Of a DNA stretch of 64,000 bases, positions 13,188 through 22,619 are shown piece by piece. Position 1 is the stretch's first letter. Each line of letters starts with the position of its first letter. The position numbers were made by a program, and so were the translations under genes. The notes below the pieces were generated by a model, which saw only the letters and a program-made list of their open reading frames with translations, ran no database searches and was not told the origin of the DNA. This DNA comes from Oasisia sp. SBJ-2009 (taxonomy: Eukaryota; Annelida; Polychaeta; Sabellida; Siboglinidae). Where the stretch lies: the NCBI GenBank assembly GCA_964017155.1, contig OZ024865.1:38180426-38244425 (forward strand), in the 5' to 3' direction.

Positions 13188-13763
13188 ATGTCAACAACAC
13201 TAGCGGATACCTCGCCTTTGTCGATAACAATCGTCTCGGCGACAGGCAATGAACTTCCGGTGACGTTACTACGGGATGGCAGATTCGCCGATCTGTACCG
13301 ACTACAGCGAAGTCTGGCGGAAGTGGAGAAACCTTTCTATGCCGCGTTCGGCGAGGATGCATTTGTTAACGAAGAAGGATTTCGGTCGTTGGTCGACAGC
13401 GGAAATACGCTAATTGCGATCGACGGTCAAAAGGATGACGCAATTGACTCGTTCGTTTGTGTCGCCCCAAGCATTTACGCGCGATACGACAGCGCCGCCA
13501 TCGCCGACATATTCATTGGTGTCGATAGTGCGCAAGCAAAGGTTGGCATGTTCCGGAAGTGGATCGATATTGCAAATGTGCATGCGCTCAAACTCGGTTA
13601 GGTAACCACACTCGTGCAGACGTTCGTCACCAACGTGGGGGCGTATAACGATCTACGAGAAGGTGGCTACGAGTTATGTGCAGTGCTGCCGACTAGCGGC
13701 AAGCTTCGAGGCGTCGGTGTTACCGACACAAGTCTCTGGCGGAAATATGTCGCGGAACGAAAT
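13188..13763 (+). pseudogene. copy B exon 1, with in-frame TAG at codon 138
   Basis: 576 nt, the same length as copy A exon 1, ending at AAAT before GTAAGT. There is no frameshift; the only lesion is the TAG at 13599-13601. The sequence after it still encodes the equivalents of copy A residues 139-192. Confidence 0.8.
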
Positions 13764-14107
13764 GTAAGTTCGCATAGTCTACTTTATTATCTCGCCAGGG
13801 AGTGTTGCGATATTCTGATTTACTATCGGCTATTCATCTGGTGACTTTCCATGACATTCCTAACACTGTCCTTTCATATTAGCATTCGTCTTCTTTGTCC
13901 GCCACCATCTTTTTCGCCGCCTTACCTTTGAAAGTGTTTTCTCCCAGTGTCAATAATAGCCATTGAAATCAGTTCTAAATTGCTCTGATTGGTGCTTGCT
14001 TCTTCTTCATAATACATGTCCTGTCATACTCCGTCCTCAACACAAGCATGCTCTCTCGCCTGGTTCCTCAAAGTTGACATACAAATATAATATGTCTACA
14101 AATTCAG

Positions 14108-14642
14108 TTATATCTTACTTACTTACTTTACTTATGCCTTTTCGCTCCCTCGGAGCATAGGCCATCGACTAAGGAACGCCACTGTTTTCTGTCTGTGGTC
14201 ATCTTCTCCATTTCTTTCCAGGTGTACCCCATCTCTTTTGTATCTTTTTCTGTGTCTCTGCCAGGTGTTTCGTGGCCTACCTCTTCTTCTCTTCCCTGGG
14301 GGGTTCCATGTGATGGCTTGACGGGTGATTGATTCTGGTGGTTTCCTTAGTGTATGTCCTATCCACCTCCATTTTCTCTTCTTTATTTCATTTTCTATGG
14401 GTAGTTGCTTGGTTGTTTTCCAGAGTGTGGTGTTCGGTACCTTGTCTGTCCACTTCAAGTATAGTATTCTGCGCAGGCATTTGTTGATGAAGGTCTGTAT
14501 TTTCTTTAGTGTCTTCTGTGTGGTTCGCCATGTCTCCGCTCCGTAGAGCAAAACTGCCTTCACATTTGAGTTAAACAATCTCAGCTTGGTGTTAATTTTG
14601 ATTCGTTTTGCTCTCCAAATTATATCTTGCCCAAACTCAAAC
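14108..14642 (-). mobile_element. 5'-truncated non-LTR retrotransposon (LINE) 3' end
   Basis: The minus strand encodes the C-terminal tail of an endonuclease/reverse-transcriptase-type ORF. From about 14640 it reads through [48 protein letters not shown] and [14 protein letters not shown], ending PMLRGSEKA at a stop near 14132. The 'LLYG.ETW', 'WIGH.LR' and 'GRP..TW' blocks are the usual tail of RTE/CR1-like LINE proteins. The catalytic RT domain is absent, as expected for 5' truncation during target-primed insertion. The 3' end passes into short AAGT/GTAA units (about 14108-14128), a typical LINE tail. It lies antisense in intron 1 of copy B and is absent from copy A. Confidence 0.85.
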
Positions 14643-14812
14643 TTGATGTCATGTCACTAGATGCCGTGTAATGCCTGACCTTGAAACGTCCTCTTGACTG
14701 GCACTTTGTATTTGTTCTCTTTCTGTCACAATCAGTTGCTTAGTTTCAGCAAAATTTGCATAACACGTCTTTCTGTATGAAAACAATGGAACTGTTTAGA
14801 GTTTATCTTTCT

Positions 14813-14814
<2 letters not shown>

Positions 14815-14880
<66 letters not shown>
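14815..14880. repeat. (TA)n tract in copy B intron 1
   Basis: About 33 TA units ending 17 bp before the exon 2 acceptor, the counterpart of the long TA tract at the same place in copy A intron 1. Confidence 0.95.
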
Positions 14881-14883
<3 letters not shown>

Positions 14884-14897
14884 CTCTCCGTATGTAG

Positions 14898-15093
14898 ACA
14901 TGCGACTTCTCAGTGAGACGGGTTTCTCGTGACGATTGTTGGTCCTTCGGCCCGCCGAGGCCAATAAAGGACATGGGATTGCCACGGAGATACAATCTCA
15001 AAGACGGTAGGGTCGTAGAGATGGACAAATTGCAATCGGAGGATGTCGACGCCTACTGCCGCTTGTTTGTCGAAGCCACTGAACGTGGGGAGG
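14898..15093 (+). pseudogene. copy B exon 2
   Basis: 196 nt between CGTATGTAG and GTGAGT, open, phase 0 to phase 1 as in copy A. It differs at scattered residues, for example the [14 protein letters not shown] segment of copy A reads DCWSFGPPRPIKDM here. Confidence 0.8.
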
Positions 15094-15228
15094 GTGAGTT
15101 CCTGTCAGTGGTCAGGGTTTATATGTAATATATACATATGTATGTGTGTGTGTTCGATTCAAAATGTAAAACTTTGATATAAGATTTATAATATATAATT
15201 ATATATATCCATTATAATGATATCTATA

Positions 15229-15266
<38 letters not shown>

Positions 15267-15411
15267 CATATGTACACACAACATACATACACATACATAC
15301 ATACACGCACGCGCAGACACACACACACACGCACGCACGCACACACACACACACTCACTCATTCATTCATTCTTTCATTATTCACACGTCTCTCTGTCCT
15401 TGCCCACAAAG

Positions 15412-15821
15412 GTTACACTGCTGACGAAACGGACCCTGAAATAACACGAAGCTTAATCCAAAACGGTAATGTCGCGAGCTGCACTTTCAAGACTGTGGAC
15501 ACGAGCGAAGTCGTAGCCACCGGCCTTCTTCTCCCGGCCACTTGCTGTCGGACAACAGACCCTGTCGTGTGCGGAGGATCCATGGTAGTCCGACAAGACT
15601 TCCTATCCACTGGTCTGGGCTCATTACTGATGGCTTTGTGCCCCGAAATGGCCGTCTGCAGTGGCTTCGATGCGCAAGTGGGGGAGACGCACACCAAGCA
15701 CGCGGCGGTGCTGCATATGTCCATCAAAAGCGGTACGATCAAACTACCCAATTCCGGGTGGGGCGATACCATTTTGATATACAAGCAGTTTGGTCGCTAT
15801 GTGAAAGCCAGCAACATTTAA
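15412..15821 (+). pseudogene. copy B exon 3, lacking ten codons
   Basis: 410 nt to TAA, open in frame. The loop Thr-Gly-Leu-Gly is kept, but the nine-codon strand/turn MRLIGCIPG of copy A is deleted ([17 protein letters not shown] becomes SIKSG-TIK). This removes a late strand of the second GNAT-like domain. Confidence 0.8.
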
Positions 15822-17695
15822 GCCAGTAGTTTGCAATCTTCTTAAAGCTATCTTCGCCTTTGATTTGCAAATCGCGTTAACGATTAGTGGATATTCAGAT
15901 AGGTATTTTCAAAAATGCGCACGTTTTGTTTCTTTGAATGTTCACTCATAATAAGTTCATACGAAGAACTGACTTCCTTATAACTTTTTAAATGAATAGC
16001 CTAATCGACATGATTGGATACTTTCGGATGAGTCTAGGACAAACGATGCAGTGAGTAGGAGAAGGAAACCCCAAAACGTAACATATTACAGAGGGTCAAC
16101 ACCCCAATTTCAATAACTGTATGCGGGAACTTAGTTACTACTGATCTACCCTGCCCATCTCCACATCCGTCTTTTGTGTGTGACCTTTGTGCACTCTTAC
16201 AGAGAAACTTCTTCCTTCTGTCCAGACAAGTGATGCTTCAACCTACTCCTAGCTAAGTTCGCTTGTGCAGCTCCGCAGTCTGTGTTGTGTTAGTGTACTG
16301 TGCTACGATATTTGACAATAAAGGTGGTCGTTGGCAGTCAAGCCTAATGTGCGTGACAGATACATTCAAACAATATTTGCTATTCGCCCACGCCGTGTCT
16401 TTACCTGTACTAATCAAACAAGTGCCGAGATTGTGCGTGACCCAAGGGTCGTGAACTGGTTGGTAAATACTACGAGCAAAGCGATTGGTCAATGTTGGCA
16501 TGTGTGTGTCCTCTACATCTCCAGTAAAAATAAATCGCTCAGCAGTATAGGGCCTGTAAGTGGGTCACGATACATGGCGAGACTCCGCGCGACTGCAGCT
16601 GATTGGGGACTAGACACAAGAATACGTTGTGGTTTCAATAAGCACTTATATCTAACAAGTTGTCTAAATGCACATAATCATAACATGTGTATATGTGTGC
16701 CCCAAACAGGTTGTACTGCGCGAAAAATGGCACTCTTCATTATTAATCAAGATCATCAGACACAAATATTTGCTGCTAATGCCATGGCAACCAACATAAT
16801 AATCGATTACAATTCATGATTTCCATGGTCATTGTCACCGGCAAAGTGTTCCATTGCTTCTGCTTGTAATAATCGTTCGGAGAATATAACTGCAATACGC
16901 TATTTGGGAACAGTTCGATTATTACAACCAAAAACAAAGCAAAGTTCTATATGTTAACATAGAAAATATGGACTTCCTGCCCCCAGCCTCGTTTTCGCGC
17001 GCGAGACTTACACGTCCTAGTGTCACAAGTTAGTATCCTATAATGTGTGTTTTCATTGCATGTGATTGCATTGTAAAAACTGATCTTACTAATACGCAAA
17101 ATTTGCATGTCGATGTAATTGTGTGCATATTGTCCTTTAATGTGAAATTATGTTATAAATGTCAAGGAGAGCGTAAACGGCATGTTAATTAACTGGACGT
17201 GATTATATTATTAATGATACGGACGATATAACGCAGATTTGGTACCTATTCTGTAAAATAGGTGCATCTATATTGGAGTCGGAATATTTTTTTAATTTGG
17301 AACATGGCATTGTCATTTGAACGATTTCGTTAACAACAAATTAATTATGTTGTACCTGCCAACATTCTAATCCCATCATTTCAAACGTAATCTCGTGATA
17401 GTTATCACAGAATGTGCGTGTATTCAGTAACACGTTTGTACATATAATGGTACAAAACTGTTGTTTTACCTGCTAACGATAACATAGCCAACACACTATT
17501 TTTACTTACGGGATAGCGTCATGAATGTTGAGAATCCATGATGCCCACCCAATACGTGTCCCTGCGTGAAATTCTAAGTGTAGATATACGAACCATGCTA
17601 GTGAGTACTCCAGCCCGACTACACGGCGTCCTCCTCCTGCATGCGACAAGGAGACATGTCCAGATGTACACACACAAACACACTATGTATTGTAC
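15822..17695. other. intergenic DNA, no gene recognised
   Basis: The first 210 bp match the 3' flank of copy A. An open stretch at 16331-16819 begins at TTG and shows no domain. From 16040 on I see no repeat family or RNA gene that I can support. Confidence 0.5.
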
Positions 17696-17723
17696 TATGT
17701 ATGTATGTATGTATGTATGTATG

Positions 17724-17774
<51 letters not shown>
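17696..17774. repeat. (ATGT)n-(TA)n microsatellite
   Basis: About eight ATGT units followed by about 23 TA units. The following 17775-18160 contains two imperfect copies of a GACAAGA(T/C)ACGAACAT segment about 100 bp apart and no gene. Confidence 0.9.
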
Positions 17775-18540
17775 CTGATGGAAACACACGATCACTTATG
17801 ACAAGATACGAACATAGATCACACGACACGGACAACTGTAGTCAAATAAACGAAAATTTATAATAAGATATATAGCCATATCTAATGAGACACTCAAACA
17901 CTTCTGACAAGACACGAACATTGCAATAATGTGATACACGAGACATGACATATATAATATCATACAAAATACTACGAACACGTATAAAGAGAAGCACACT
18001 CAAACTGTACAGAAACATCCAAACAAAACAATAGTCACTCACAGTACTCAAAACGAACTTTCATACATTCACGTAAGAATAACAACAGCCGGATACAAGA
18101 ACATCAATAAACAAACACATAACGTTAGACAGATAAAAATACTTTATTGCATATACATATCCAGCAAAAACATCCATAAACAAGTCCTACCCATAATTTT
18201 AAATAAACGACTACCTACTATTTTCATGCCATACGCACGGACGCACTGTGGTTTAATTGTGAAACACCTGGCGGACAGTTCGCTCGCAAGAACCACGTCT
18301 ACCGGATGCCGATAGAGTGCGGCACTGTACGCGTCACACGCCGGAGATAAGTGTTTTGCAATAACATTATTATTGTTCGGCTGTTTCTGCTATCCTTATT
18401 CATTTCGAAACATTAATGTAACAAATAGAGCAATACGCGCAACAAATGGTATGTTTCATTGTTAGTGAATGAGGGACAGAGACATCAATACATGAACTAG
18501 GATCCGATACCCGGCATTTCAGAAAAAGACGCGAGCTCTG
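17775..18540. other. intergenic DNA, no gene recognised
   Basis: AT-rich to about 18230, then more balanced composition leading into the candidate promoter at 18541. I see no coding sequence. Confidence 0.5.
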
Positions 18541-18690
18541 AGTCGGAACCACACCACGGCACAGGCGGCCTGTGCCGACCACGTGATGTGAAAATGACGC
18601 TCATCCTGGTCACGAGCATTTCGGATATTACGTCACAGTACGTCTGTCTATCGCATCTCCATAGTAATCTCGACTACGCGAACGGTAAGC
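18541..18690 (+). promoter_or_regulatory. possible promoter and 5' exon end: palindrome, E-box, CRE-like and X-box-like sites
   Basis: In 150 bp there is a perfect palindrome with 10-bp arms CGGCACAGGC (18557-18577), CACGTG (18580-18585), a CRE-like TTACGTCA (about 18628-18635) and ATCTCCATAGTAAT (18655-18668). The last is close to the X-box bound by RFX factors at ciliary genes (half-sites A-T-N-N-C-C and A-G-N-A-A). A good donor, AACG|GTAAGC, follows at 18685. The stretch is less AT-rich than its surroundings. The role and the link to the downstream exon are inference. Confidence 0.3.
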
Positions 18691-18965
18691 TGCGTTCTTT
18701 TCTACCTCTCGATTTTTATAGGTTTTTGCTTGTGAAATAAGTAGAATTCAAGATATCTGACACTGTGTCTGTGTAGAACAAGTGTAGAGCCATCAGGCAT
18801 CACAATACAAATTATAATTCAGTCTATTGAAATCGTGATTTTGTTCTCTACTTCCGTCTCAGGAAAACGGTTACAACTTCAAATCAAAATAAAGTCGACG
18901 ATCGACACTGAACTTCAGTCTTAACTGTGCAATCAATGGGCCGAGATGGAAGAGTACTTGTATAA

Positions 18966-19049
18966 CGGAGGAGAAACGCATCGCAGATAGAGGAGAAACG
19001 GAAAAAGGCGGGGAAATACGACAAAGTCAAAGAAATCGGGGAGAAACAG
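18966..19049 (+). CDS. candidate short exon, charged helical peptide
   Basis: 28 codons are open between TAA (18963-18965) and a donor CAG|GTCAGT at 19050. The C-terminal part reads IEEKRKKAGKYDKVKEIGEK, a lysine/glutamate-rich helix. The donor is phase 0, compatible with the phase-0 acceptor of the exon at 22455. A possible acceptor is CATCGCAG at about 18986, but it lacks a pyrimidine tract, so the exon start is unresolved. Confidence 0.3.
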
Positions 19050-19927
19050 GTCAGTAGGATGTTTTGTGGTTATTGCTCCTTCGAACTCGAAGGACACAAA
19101 CTTCTCGTTGGAAAGTGTATTTTACGTAACTGGACATTGTCTTGATCTATAGAGACCATTTTTTTATTGTGCATAATATATGAAAGTAAATAAAATCTTA
19201 AATACTAATCAATTTGTATAATAGTAACCTTTGGAAATTGATGTTTTTTTACACACTACTAGACTGTCACTACCAACCAATTTTGTTCATGTAAAAAGTA
19301 ATAGTATGAGATGTCAGCAAGTCACAATTTGAATGTGTAGCTACTTATATATCATTTTGTTTACCATTAAATGTAATTCTTAATTTGTCATAACTTCAAC
19401 TATTTTGCTTAGATGAGGCCTACCACTGTTTATGTTATAAATTACCAACAACTGGATGGTTTTCTACATAGGACACTGGTTAGACAATCAGATTTTTTGG
19501 ATGGCCTAGGTTCGGATTTCTGGTTACATATGGCCAAATAATCAAAATGTGATTAAATAACTAAGTACTTATACAGGGCTTATATTTCAGTGTATAATTG
19601 GTGTAGTACAACTTGCCAATCATTTCATATATTTGTGTTCATATGTTTCAATGTTTACAATGTGGTAAGTAAAAATTGCTTCAGATGGGGGAGGGGTAGG
19701 CCCACCTCCCCTAAGGTACCTGCCTTTGGCTACCCGGCATGCAATCACATGTTATAAGCTCTCTGAAAGCATTTGAAATTACAGGACTTCTTAACCAAAT
19801 TTCTGCCAATCCCACGTATCTGATGGTGCGACTGGTCTGGGGTTGACTCCACATCAAAGATTTTGATTCCAACTAAATCTGTTGATTCCGATTCCACCCA
19901 CACTGGCAATTCCTTTTCAGACCCAGC
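19050..19927. other. non-coding DNA, no gene recognised
   Basis: AT-rich. A small GC hairpin (GGGGAGG...CCTCCCC) lies near 19687-19711, and GATTCC-type words recur from about 19860 up to the fold-back element. Confidence 0.5.
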
Positions 19928-21562
19928 AAACTATTTTATTCTGATTCAACCCAAACTATGGGAATTCTTATTACAATTAACTTATTTGATTCCGCTTCCG
20001 TTTCCATTATGGCAGTTTTGATTTCAACGTGTTTGAATCTGTTTGGAATTCTACCAACCTGCCCAATATCCATTCAACACCCTATCTATCTATTTATATA
20101 TATATTTATATATATATATATATAAATATATATATATATAGTAATGCTGATAAAGAGCTGTACAATAGGGTCATTCCATGTCAAATCAATCACTCAAAAC
20201 ATCACCCGACTCCAATTTTGATGAAATTTAGTTAAGTTGTTAGCTCATGCGAGAATATCAAAATAAAAAAAATAAAAAATCTAGGTCAAGTATAATGGAA
20301 GATATAGGTCACTGAACTGACCCAAATCGCATATTGACCGCTACATTAATGCCTATAACTCTGCTATTAATAACGCTAGAGAAGCAATCAATATATAATT
20401 GGAAAGCCAATAAACATGTGCACATAGCTATTATAAGATGAAAAACATTAGTGTAAATAAGAATATATTGTAATGTTTGAAATTTGACTTTAGACCTCAG
20501 ATAACCAAAAAATGTATCCTCAGATTTTGCTATTTTTTTACACAATATCCTATACTACTGCAGAAGAGTTCCTGAAAATATTGGAGTGGGCAAATAATAA
20601 TATTCAGAGATACATTAAATTAAGTATGCCCGTGGATGAAAAATTGCATCAGGATAGAACTGTATAACCTGTGTAATACAAATGTACAGTGCTCACAATC
20701 TCTGATGTATCAATCACTATATGTACATATGCTCACTAATTATATAATTGCTATTCAATATACCAGGGGTTATTGTTAAGCAATTATCCATCAGAGGGAC
20801 AAGATCATGCACATGTAAATTTTGTCTGTAATGTTTTGTGATTTGTGGCATTTGTTAAAGCATTGCAGATTGAATTGTATTGAATTGACAGTTGATCAGC
20901 TTCATGTGTGATGGTTGCAGTTTAAGTAGACTGAGGGATAATATGTAAAGTGATCTGAAAAAGGTGAAGTACTGAAATTTATAATTAGTGAGCACATATA
21001 CATATATGATTTACACATCAGAGACTGTGCTGTATGTTCATATTGGGTTACACAGTGCTATCCTGGTGCAGTTTTTCATCCACGGGCATACTTAATTTAA
21101 TGTATCTCTGAACATTATTATTTGCCCACTCTAATATTTTCAGGAACTCTTCTGCAGTAGTATAGGATATTGTGTAAAAAAATAGCAAAATCAGAGGATA
21201 AATTTTTTGGTTATCTGAGGTCTAAAGTCAAATTTCAAACATTACAATAATCTTATTTACACTAATGTTTTTCATCTTATAATAGCTATGTGCACATGTT
21301 TATTGGCTTTCCAATTATATATTGATTGCTTCTCTAGCGTTATTAATACCAGAGTTATAGGCATTAATGTAGCGGTCAATATGCGATTTGGGTCAGTTCA
21401 GTGACCTATATCTTCCATTATACTTGACCTATATTTTTTTAATTTTGATATTCTCGCATGAGCTAACAACTTAACTAAATTTCATCAAAATTGGAGTCGG
21501 GTGATGTTTTGAGTGATTGATTTGACATGGAATGATCCTATAGTAGAGCTCTTTATCATCAT

Positions 21563-21606
<44 letters not shown>

Positions 21607-21749
21607 GGTGTTGAATGGATATTGGGCATTCCAAACAGATTCAAACACGTTGGAATCAAAACTGCCATAATGGAAGCGGAAGCGAAATCAAATAAGTTAA
21701 TTGTAATAAGAATTCCCATAGTTTGGGTTGAATCGGAATAAAATAGTTT
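19928..21749. mobile_element. fold-back (long inverted repeat) element FB2
   Basis: The left arm (19928 to about 20757) and right arm (about 20978 to 21749) are near-perfect reverse complements. The outer ends AAACTATTTTATT and AATAAAATAGTTT pair exactly. Long internal stretches pair with only scattered mismatches, such as GACCGCTACATTAATGCC with GGCATTAATGTAGCGGTC, and TATCCTATACTACTGCAG with its complement. TA microsatellites of different length sit at matching places in both arms (about 20097-20140 and 21565-21592). The unpaired loop is about 220 bp. No protein is encoded. The close arm match implies a recent insertion or arm homogenisation. No target-site duplication could be identified. 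Confidence 0.85.
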
Positions 21750-21751
21750 AT

Positions 21752-22345
21752 TGTTTTTCTTCAGGGGAAGAAAGAGATTGTAGACGTGTGAACTAATGTT
21801 ATTGTTTTCGTTCAGGGGGAGAAAAAGACTGTAAGCATTTGTACTAATGTTATTATTTTTCTTCAGCGGAAAAAGAGGCTAGACATGTGTACTAATGTTA
21901 TTGTTTGTCTGCAGGAGGAGAATGAGACTGTAGACATGTGTAGTTTTTATTGTTTTTCTTCAGGAGAAAGAGACTAAACATTTGTACTAATTTTATTGTG
22001 TTTTTTTTCAGGAGAAAACATTTGTACTAATTTTATTGTTTTTCTTCAGAAGAAAGAGACTTTGACATTTGTACTAATTTTATTGTTTTTCTTCAGGAGG
22101 AGAAAGACTAGATATTTGTACTAATTTTATTGTTTTTCTTCAGGAGGAGAAAGAGAATGCAGTGTACTATTTTCATAATTTTTCTTCAAGTGGAGAATGA
22201 GATTGCTGACATGTGTACTAATTTCATAGTTTTTCGTCAGGTGGAGAACAAGATGGTAGATGTGTACTAATGTCATAGTTTTTTCTTCAGGTGGAGAACG
22301 AGATTGTAGACATGTGTCCTAATTTCCAACTTTTTCTTCAGATGG
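21752..22345 (+). repeat. tandem array of 3'-splice-site-like modules (about 13 units of 45-52 bp)
   Basis: Each unit has, in order, a TACTAAT-like word, a T-rich tract close to TTTATTGTTTTTCTT, (C)AG, and a purine-rich start close to GTGGAGAACGAGA followed by TGTAGACATGTG. AG positions fall near 21764, 21815, 21866, 21914, 21963, 22011, 22051, 22096, 22142, 22190, 22240, 22290 and 22341. The purine part resembles the first bases of the exon that follows (GTGGACAATAAGACGAGAGA). The array therefore looks like repeated duplication of that exon's acceptor plus its first two dozen bases. Confidence 0.75.
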
Positions 22346-22454
22346 AGAAGTAATAGTGACTCTGTTTCTTCTGGTCGAATACAAGGTCATTCACTTTTTT
22401 AGGAAGAGGACATGACATGCACAACTAGTAATTATTATTGTTCTTTATTTCAGG

Positions 22455-22593
22455 TGGACAATAAGACGAGAGACAATGTGTACACGAAGGAGAAGAAGCC
22501 ACTGAACGAGCGGGAGGAGGACTTGAAGTCCCTGGAGGAGGAGTACAACCATATCAGGGAGGACTGGCGCATCACATGGGGAAAACAGGAAGA
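22455..22593 (+). CDS. P1: plus-strand copy of the coiled-coil exon
   Basis: The acceptor TTTATTTCAG is followed by a phase-0 open exon of about 46 codons: VDNKTRDNVYTKEKKPLNER, then EEDLKSLEEEYNHIREDWRI, then TWGKQE. The alternating charged and Leu/Tyr/Ile residues suggest a coiled coil or long helix. Family unknown. The donor differs from the minus-strand copies: they read CAGGAAG|GTGTGT, while here the sequence is CAGGAAGAAGTGGGTTATG, so the exon may end a few bases later (GAAGAA|GTGGGT). It lies between the acceptor-module array and the 26-bp array, the same order as in each minus-strand unit. Confidence 0.5.
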
Positions 22594-22619
22594 AGTGGGT
22601 TATGTTGTCATCTTGTCAC

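Larger units (their letters stand above)
13188..15821 (+). pseudogene. copy B of the two-domain GNAT-like gene, probable pseudogene
   Basis: All three exons and splice sites of copy A are recognisable (13188-13763, 14898-15093, 15412-15821). Codon 138 is TAG (13599-13601) where copy A has TAC, in the context CTCGGT-TAG-GTAACC. Translation would stop within the first GNAT-like domain, although the frame stays open on both sides. Exon 3 is 30 nt shorter than in copy A: one codon is missing near the start of the exon, and nine (the MRLIGCIPG segment) are missing from the second domain. The AATAAA is gone and a LINE fragment sits in intron 1. Stop-codon readthrough or a sequencing error at one base would be needed for a full product. 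The high residue match elsewhere implies the duplication or the lesion is fairly recent. Confidence 0.75.
8410..16035 (+). repeat. segmental duplication, copy B
   Basis: Second copy of the segment at 1670-7450. Homologous blocks are about 8430-9170 and 12580-16040. The intervening 9.2-12.57 kb is not the counterpart of 2.5-3.65 kb and includes at least one inserted fold-back element. Confidence 0.85.

Noticed and set aside
14325..14546. 73-codon plus frame with Phe/Leu-rich hydrophobic stretch
   Set aside because: Antisense shadow of the LINE ORF.
16331..16819. 162-codon plus-strand frame
   Set aside because: Begins at TTG, no domain, no supporting splice or promoter signals.
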